Source of the DNA: Clostridiales bacterium
GTDB lineage: Bacteria; Bacillota; Clostridia; Lachnospirales; Lachnospiraceae
DNA length: 44,328 nucleotides
Assembly: GCA_021202015.1 (NCBI GenBank)
Contig: JAJQDV010000005.1
Span: forward strand, 1-44,328
Reading direction: 5' to 3'
Shown: positions 39,992 to 44,328 of the stretch, one piece after another
Layout of the letters: every line of letters starts with the position of its first letter
Position numbering within the stretch: the stretch's first letter is position 1
The notes under the pieces: generated by a model
What the model saw: only the letters and a program-made list of their open reading frames with translations
Database searches by the model: none
What the model was told of the DNA's origin: nothing
Made by a program: the position numbers and the translations under genes

Positions 39992-40474
39992 ATGATGAAT
40001 ATTACCCTGTATACGGTCGGGAAGATCAAAGAGCCGTTTTACCGGCAGGCGGTCGACGAATACAGCAAACGCCTCGGCCGCTACTGCAGACTGCATATTG
40101 TGGAGGTGGCGGACGAGAAGACGCCGGATCAGGCCGGTCAAAAGCTGACCGCGCAGATCAAAGACAGGGAGGGCGAGCGGCTGCTCGCCCGTTTTCGTGA
40201 GGGCGGCTTTCTCATTGCCCTCGCGATCGACGGGAAAAAGATGGATTCCGTCGCGTTCTCCGAACAGATCAGTGCTCTGGCTCTGCATGGGAGGAGCGAG
40301 ATCGGTTTCGTGATCGGCGGATCTCTCGGATTGTCAGACGCCGTTTTGAAACGCGCCGATATGAGTGTGAGCTTCTCCGATATGACTTTTCCGCATCAGC
40401 TCATGCGCGTGATCCTTCTGGAGCAGATTTACCGGGCCTTCCGGATTATTTCCAATGAACCCTATCACAAATGA
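39992..40474 (+). CDS. rlmH: 23S rRNA pseudouridine-1915 N3-methyltransferase
   Basis: 160 residues from ATG 39992, with GAGGAAGG upstream; the adjoining ATG at 39995 is an alternative. RlmH methylates pseudouridine 1915 of 23S rRNA. The SPOUT knot is recognised from FVIGGSLGLSDAVLKRADMSVSFSDMTFPHQLMRVILLEQIYRAF. The N-terminus (ITLYTVGKIKEPFYRQAVDEYSKRLGRYC) and end (NEPYHK) are family-typical. The stop codon overlaps the left arm of an inverted repeat. Confidence 0.96.
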   Translation: MMNITLYTVGKIKEPFYRQAVDEYSKRLGRYCRLHIVEVADEKTPDQAGQKLTAQIKDREGERLLARFREGGFLIALAIDGKKMDSVAFSEQISALALHGRSEIGFVIGGSLGLSDAVLKRADMSVSFSDMTFPHQLMRVILLEQIYRAFRIISNEPYHK

Positions 40475-40600
40475 CCCGCGCGGCGAGTATGGATAGCCGA
40501 CATGCAGTTCCTGAGCGGGTCTGATGCGGAGACGCACACAGCTCACGCGGCGAGTATGAGGCAAAAGTCGGCTCCTGCTCGATTGTGCCCGGCAATGAAG
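40473..40600. repeat. Inverted and direct repeats between convergent genes
   Basis: GACCCGC (40473-40479) and GCGGGTC (40515-40521) form arms overlapping the rlmH stop. A direct repeat of CGGCGAGTATG, followed a few bases later by GCCGAC or GTCGGC, occurs within this region (about 40480-40502 and 40549-40576). There is no T-run, so its termination role is unclear. Confidence 0.45.
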
Positions 40601-40607
40601 GGAGACT

Positions 40608-41990
40608 TCACTCCGCAGCAGAATCTTCCGTGTCCGCGAAAAGCGCATCCATCAGGCTGACTTTATTTTTACTGTCCATCGCTTCCACGTTGTTTATAAA
40701 GATGACGTCGGTGATTCCCTTATCCTCCACGAGTGCGCAGACGCTGTTGTCGTACAGGTAGTAGTTGTGGAAATACCGATAGTCCACAATATAGACATAC
40801 TCATAATGATCCACAAGGAACGGGATAAACGCGTTGCCGAAGGATTCCTTGATGACGACGCAGGCGGAGCCGTCGCTCAGAGTCGGATTGTAAATCTGTC
40901 CGAAGTAGTTGTCGCCCGCTGCGAAGGTGCTGTATTTTGCGGAGGATTCCCAGCTGCTGACGTCGTAGATCACATTCCATTCGTATTCGATCCCGTCCGT
41001 GTTGCAGAATACCATATTGTTTGTAGACTTCGGAATGTAGGCGATCACTGTGTCCGGATTGTCCCGCAGGGAGGCGGCCTGATTGCTGCTCGAGTAAAAA
41101 CTGCCGAGAAAGTCCGTGAATTCCATGGTTTCATATTCTTCCACGGGTGTGGCGTCTATCCCTTTCACATCACAGAATTCGACGTAGGCGTAGTAAGCGC
41201 CCAGTGCGGTCCAGTGATGGTCGGTGCGGAAATAGATATATTCGCTGTTATGGCTCTTTAAGGCGTCAAAGATTTCTACGGTCTTTATCTTGCTGTTTAT
41301 CTGGTTGATCCCGGAATAAATATAATCGATGGCGTCCTTCTGGTTCGCGGAGTTCAGCTGCTCCTGCATCTCTTCGCTCAGGTTGATCCCGATCGTGGTC
41401 GGCACCAGGATGGTATAAACATCGGCGATCCCATCCAGTTTTTTCTGGGCGTTGTCGATCATCTGTATGTAGGCGTTGGCTCCCTCCGTGTTAAAATAGA
41501 AGATGCTGAAAGCCGTATCGCCCGATATGTAGACATCTCCCGATACCTCCGGCTCATCGTAGATCGTTCCGTCCGGATCAGCCTCCTCCGGTGCGTCGGC
41601 CGGGGGTTCCTCCTCGAAGGAGGGCTCCACATAGGCCTCCGGGATTTCGTCTCCCTCCTGGTTTCCGGCGGATACGATCTGTTCCTCCTGAATCCCGTAC
41701 AGATTCTCAAAACCGGCATTCGCGGCGAGCATTTTCTCCCTGAACGGGAAGCTGTCCGCGTACCACGTGGAAATTTCGGAGAAAAAGCTTCCGTCCAGGA
41801 ATGATGCGATGGTAAAGGACGGAAATTTCTCGAGTGTTCTTTTCTCAAGAGCGGATTCGGACGGCCGCAGCGGTATCAGGATCCCGATCACCGCGAACAC
41901 GAGCACGGCGGTAAAGAAAACGCGGATTTTGATGTCGGTCATCTTTTTTTTCAGCTGAAATTTTTCTTTGCTGCTTCGTTTTTTCATCAT
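40608..41990 (-). CDS. DHHW-family exported protein (AlgX/AlgJ-like partner of MBOAT)
   Basis: About 460 residues. A short basic cytoplasmic start, one membrane helix (VFFTAVLVFAVIGILIPL) and a large outside domain. The hallmark DHHW motif is in YFRTDHHWTALGAYYAYVEF. The family is a SGNH-hydrolase relative that works with MBOAT O-acyltransferases to acylate exopolysaccharide or wall polymers. A disordered Glu/Pro/Asp-rich stretch lies near residues 115-150. The MBOAT gene lies immediately upstream (45-50 bp) in the same direction. The start is taken as ATG 41990; a GTG at 41996 is possible and the ribosome binding site is weak. Confidence 0.85.
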   Translation of the reverse strand: MMKKRSSKEKFQLKKKMTDIKIRVFFTAVLVFAVIGILIPLRPSESALEKRTLEKFPSFTIASFLDGSFFSEISTWYADSFPFREKMLAANAGFENLYGIQEEQIVSAGNQEGDEIPEAYVEPSFEEEPPADAPEEADPDGTIYDEPEVSGDVYISGDTAFSIFYFNTEGANAYIQMIDNAQKKLDGIADVYTILVPTTIGINLSEEMQEQLNSANQKDAIDYIYSGINQINSKIKTVEIFDALKSHNSEYIYFRTDHHWTALGAYYAYVEFCDVKGIDATPVEEYETMEFTDFLGSFYSSSNQAASLRDNPDTVIAYIPKSTNNMVFCNTDGIEYEWNVIYDVSSWESSAKYSTFAAGDNYFGQIYNPTLSDGSACVVIKESFGNAFIPFLVDHYEYVYIVDYRYFHNYYLYDNSVCALVEDKGITDVIFINNVEAMDSKNKVSLMDALFADTEDSAAE

Positions 41991-42041
41991 ACTCACTTTC
42001 GGATCCGTCCGCGCTCCGGAGGCAGCGCACGGCCGTTTGTA

Positions 42042-43469
42042 CTAAAACTGAAAATAGAGGAACGGGTTATAGCTGTTTCCGACAAGCGCCAGCGCGGAGA
42101 GCACCAGCAGGACGACGGGAGCAACGATGTCATAGGCGTAGACCAGAACCGGCAGCCTCCCTCTGACATAATGCGCCGAAAGGATTTTGCTTCGGATGAT
42201 TTTGATCAGCGGTGTGGAGGCAATGATCGCAAAAATCAGGAAAAAAATATGATTTTTGAAGGACAGGCCCACCGTCATGTTCATAAATCCGTTTGCATTC
42301 AGACCGAACATTCCTTTCAGTGTGATACCGACACCGGCCAGATTTTCGAATTTAAATAAAATCCACCCGAAAAAAATGACGACAAGCGCGTATAAATGCG
42401 GTACGAATACCGGAGAAAATCGAAGTTTATTTAACAGTACCTTTTTTTCGATCACGAGGAAGACAAAAAAGTACAGCCCCCAGAGTATGTAATTCCAGCT
42501 GGCGCCATGCCACATGCCGGTCAGGAACCAGACAATGAACAGGTTGAGGAACATCCGGGTCATGCCTCTTCGGTTCCCGCCCAGCGGAATGTAGACGTAA
42601 TCGCGGAAAAAGCTGCTGAGCGAGATATGCCATCTGCGCCAGAAATCCGTGATCGAATCCGCCATATAGGGGTAGTTGAAATTCTCTCTGTAATGAAATC
42701 CGATCATCAGCCCCATGCCGATCGCCATATCGGAGTAAGCCGAAAAATCCAGATAAATCTCCAGCGTAAAGCAGAGGACGCCGAGCCAGAGCCCCGCGGC
42801 CGGCACCTGCGCCAGGGCGCTCATATCGTCTGTCAGCAGAAATGAATCCGCGATCGCGGCGCATCCGTTCGCCAGAATCGCTTTTTTGGCCAGTCCGATG
42901 GAAAATCGACGGATGCCCTTTCCGATCTCGGGATGGGAAGCCTTTCTGTGCAGGATCTCCCGGCAGACGTCGCGGTACCTGACGATCGGCCCGGCGATAC
43001 ACTGGTGGAACAGGCTGCCGTAGAGCAGGAGCAGCCGGTATCTCTTCTGCGGCCGAACCTCGCAGCGGTATACATCAACCACATAGGAGATCAGCTGGAA
43101 CGTATAAAAGGAAATCCCGATGGGAAGTACGATATCCGGGATCGTCTCCGGAAAACCGGTGATCATCTGAACGCCGCTCAGAAAAAAGCCCCAGTATTTA
43201 AAATAGCCGAGCAGGGCGAGCATCAGCGCGATGGTGACAGCCAGAACAATTCTCCTGTATGCGCTGTGATATACAATGATCGCGCCCATCCACGCGATAA
43301 AGACCATTGCCAGGAGAAGGATCACATACTTCGGGCCGCCCCAGGCGTAAAAAATGAGGGAGAAGATGAGCAGCACAGTATTTTTTGCGTTCGTCGTCTT
43401 TGCCAGATGATAAAAAAAGAGATTCAGCGGCAAAAAGAAAAACACAAAAAATAAACTGGAAAAAACCAT
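42042..43469 (-). CDS. MBOAT-family O-acyltransferase (AlgI/DltB-like)
   Basis: 475 residues, many membrane helices. It transfers acyl groups across the membrane onto an extracellular polymer. Family signature DFWRRWHISLSSFFRDYVYIPLG, then the catalytic His region FLTGMWHGASWNYILWGLY. AGGAGGGAG precedes ATG 43469. It is the first gene of a two-gene minus-strand unit with the DHHW protein. The acyl donor and acceptor are not identifiable from the window; no alginate, dlt or capsule genes adjoin. Confidence 0.93.
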   Translation of the reverse strand: MVFSSLFFVFFFLPLNLFFYHLAKTTNAKNTVLLIFSLIFYAWGGPKYVILLLAMVFIAWMGAIIVYHSAYRRIVLAVTIALMLALLGYFKYWGFFLSGVQMITGFPETIPDIVLPIGISFYTFQLISYVVDVYRCEVRPQKRYRLLLLYGSLFHQCIAGPIVRYRDVCREILHRKASHPEIGKGIRRFSIGLAKKAILANGCAAIADSFLLTDDMSALAQVPAAGLWLGVLCFTLEIYLDFSAYSDMAIGMGLMIGFHYRENFNYPYMADSITDFWRRWHISLSSFFRDYVYIPLGGNRRGMTRMFLNLFIVWFLTGMWHGASWNYILWGLYFFVFLVIEKKVLLNKLRFSPVFVPHLYALVVIFFGWILFKFENLAGVGITLKGMFGLNANGFMNMTVGLSFKNHIFFLIFAIIASTPLIKIIRSKILSAHYVRGRLPVLVYAYDIVAPVVLLVLSALALVGNSYNPFLYFQF

Positions 43470-43929
43470 CCGACTCTTACTCCCTCCTGACCTCAGAAAA
43501 TGTTACAAAATATGTAAATGATTCAGAATAATCTGAGTATCTTTTCGTTGTTTTGAGTATACGCTTTTTTCATCTGTATTTCAATTCATTTTGTCGAAAA
43601 CCAAAAAAAATGTCGAATTACAGCAATCTGAAAAAGAATGCGCCCTGGCGTATTCTCGCGCCGGGTGCGGTCGCTTTTGCGACATAATTCCATACGCGCG
43701 ACGCATTGGCTCACTTTATGTGAGATAGGAAATCTCCGATTTCCGTGATCGAACTTATGCACAGCTGGCGAGTTGCACGAGCATAGTGAACAAGCGTGCA
43801 GAGCAGTGCGCATGGAAGTTTACAAAAACTGGATTTCATAGTATGATGGTAACAGTATCAAAAAGTCATGAATCGAATGCCTGCATTCGAATCTGCGACC
43901 CCGGAGAAGAAAAACAGGAGGATGAGACT
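43470..43929. other. Intergenic region with hairpin cluster
   Basis: 460 bp without a convincing gene. The left part is AT-rich (the MBOAT promoter side). The right part (about 43634-43811) is a series of short palindromes: AGAATGCGCC/GGCGTATTCT, GTCGC-TTTT-GCGAC, CTCAC-TTTAT-GTGAG, and GGAAATC-TCC-GATTTCC, ending in a GC-rich stretch with ACGAGCATAGTGAACAAGCG. A promoter follows at 43819. Confidence 0.65.
43819..43847 (+). promoter_or_regulatory. Promoter of the Nif11-like gene
   Basis: TTTACA (43819-43824), a 17-bp spacer and TATGAT (43842-43847). Confidence 0.7.
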
Positions 43930-44211
43930 ATGAACACACTGGAATTACTGGATGCGCTGCAGAAAAAGGCGATGCATGACGAGGCGCTGAAGAGTGAGCT
44001 TCTGGCGACCCGGCAGGCGGAGGAACCGCTGTCCGCGTTCTGCGCGAAGTGCAGGGAGCTCGGTTATGAGATCTATGAGATGGATCTGGTCCTGGCCGGC
44101 GAGGAGTTTGTCGCTACGATGAAGAGAAGCACGAACGGCGGCGGGGAGAATTCCCCGATGCTGCTGGGGGAGGACGACTTTTACGAGATGTTTTTTGACG
44201 CCCTGAAATAA
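43930..44211 (+). CDS. Small Nif11-like protein, possible peptide leader/precursor
   Basis: 93 residues, AGGAGGATGAG before ATG 43930. The first about 60 residues (MNTLELLDALQKKAMHDEAL ... FCAKCRELGYEIYEMDLVLA) resemble the Nif11 domain (PF07862) used as leader by many ribosomally made peptides. A GGG stands at about residues 71-73 (STNGGGENSP), where a leader cleavage site might be, followed by an acidic 20-residue tail without Cys. That tail would make an unusual core, so a non-precursor Nif11-domain protein is equally likely. No modification or export gene is in the window, which ends 117 bp later. Confidence 0.6.
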   Translation: MNTLELLDALQKKAMHDEALKSELLATRQAEEPLSAFCAKCRELGYEIYEMDLVLAGEEFVATMKRSTNGGGENSPMLLGEDDFYEMFFDALK

Positions 44212-44248
44212 GGAACTGTTAAAGAATTTATCTTCACATAGTTCCCTG

Positions 44249-44277
44249 GGAACTGTTCTTTTGGGGTTCCTTTTTTC
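44249..44277 (+). terminator. Terminator of the Nif11-like gene
   Basis: GGGAAC/GTTCC-type stem around TGTTCTTTTGGG (44248-44270) with a run of six T. It lies about 40 bp after the gene, which is thus probably monocistronic. Confidence 0.7.
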
Positions 44278-44328
44278 ATACATATACAGTATGAGAAAAC
44301 AAAGCGGAAAGAAATCATCCGAAAGAAA

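Noticed and set aside
1-44328. tRNA, rRNA, CRISPR array, insertion sequence or prophage
   Set aside because: No matching structures, repeat-spacer units, transposase or phage motifs were seen in a reading of both strands; this is not a search with covariance models.

Overview
The window looks like a chromosomal segment of a strictly anaerobic, moderately GC-rich Clostridia, most likely a Lachnospiraceae-type gut or rumen organism. The evidence is the gene content (formate dehydrogenase, three [FeFe]-hydrogenase catalytic paralogs, HisZ/short HisG, RecU, a GHKL/LytTR two-component pair) and the strong GGAGG ribosome binding sites. No rRNA, tRNA, CRISPR array, insertion sequence or prophage was recognised.

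Layout. 1-3677: the end of a NuoF-like flavoprotein gene, a NuoG-headed Cys-type formate dehydrogenase (fdhF) and its sulfurtransferase fdhD, closed by a terminator. 3700-7990: three small secreted or membrane proteins of unknown function, followed by a convergent sensor kinase/LytTR regulator pair. Near-identical 20-bp-period direct repeats lie in front of both units and suggest a closed regulatory circuit. 8041-9456: a MocR/PdxR-type regulator that may be translated from a leaderless mRNA. 9592-12377: a minus-strand trio of an ATP-grasp ligase and two alpha/beta-hydrolase esterases. 12378-14437: a hairpin-rich spacer and an AAA-ATPase-like/PD-(D/E)XK protein. 14598-16211: ilvN-ilvC. 16340-16912: recU with a tandem duplication at its 3' end. 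17008-22199: a his operon (hisZ-G-D-B, then a degenerate HisF-like domain fused to HisIE).

22389-35802 is the hydrogen-metabolism core. A minus-strand operon encodes a three-subunit hydrogenase (NuoE-, NuoF- and HydA-like). It is head-to-head with a plus-strand four-gene hndABCD-type operon across a 470-bp AT-rich control region. Downstream, with its own promoter, comes a sensory-type [FeFe]-hydrogenase with a PAS domain, overlapping a SpoIIE/PP2C-type phosphatase, then an L,D-transpeptidase. 35919-39252 is a copper module: a CsoR-type operator, csoR, and copA carrying a C-terminal CopZ-like domain with its own internal ribosome binding site. The remainder is satP, rlmH, a DHHW-MBOAT cell-envelope acyl-transfer pair on the minus strand, and a Nif11-like small protein near the right edge.

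How it fits together: formate dehydrogenase and hydrogenases built on NuoE/F-type diaphorase subunits can interconvert formate, H2, NAD(P)H and ferredoxin, and the sensory hydrogenase/phosphatase pair plausibly reports H2 to the cell. The items most worth following are that sensory pair, the LytTR-like repeats, the HisF-like pseudoenzyme fusion, the copA internal start, the ATP-grasp/esterase trio and the Nif11-like peptide. All functional statements rest on recognised motifs and gene order; no database search was run.
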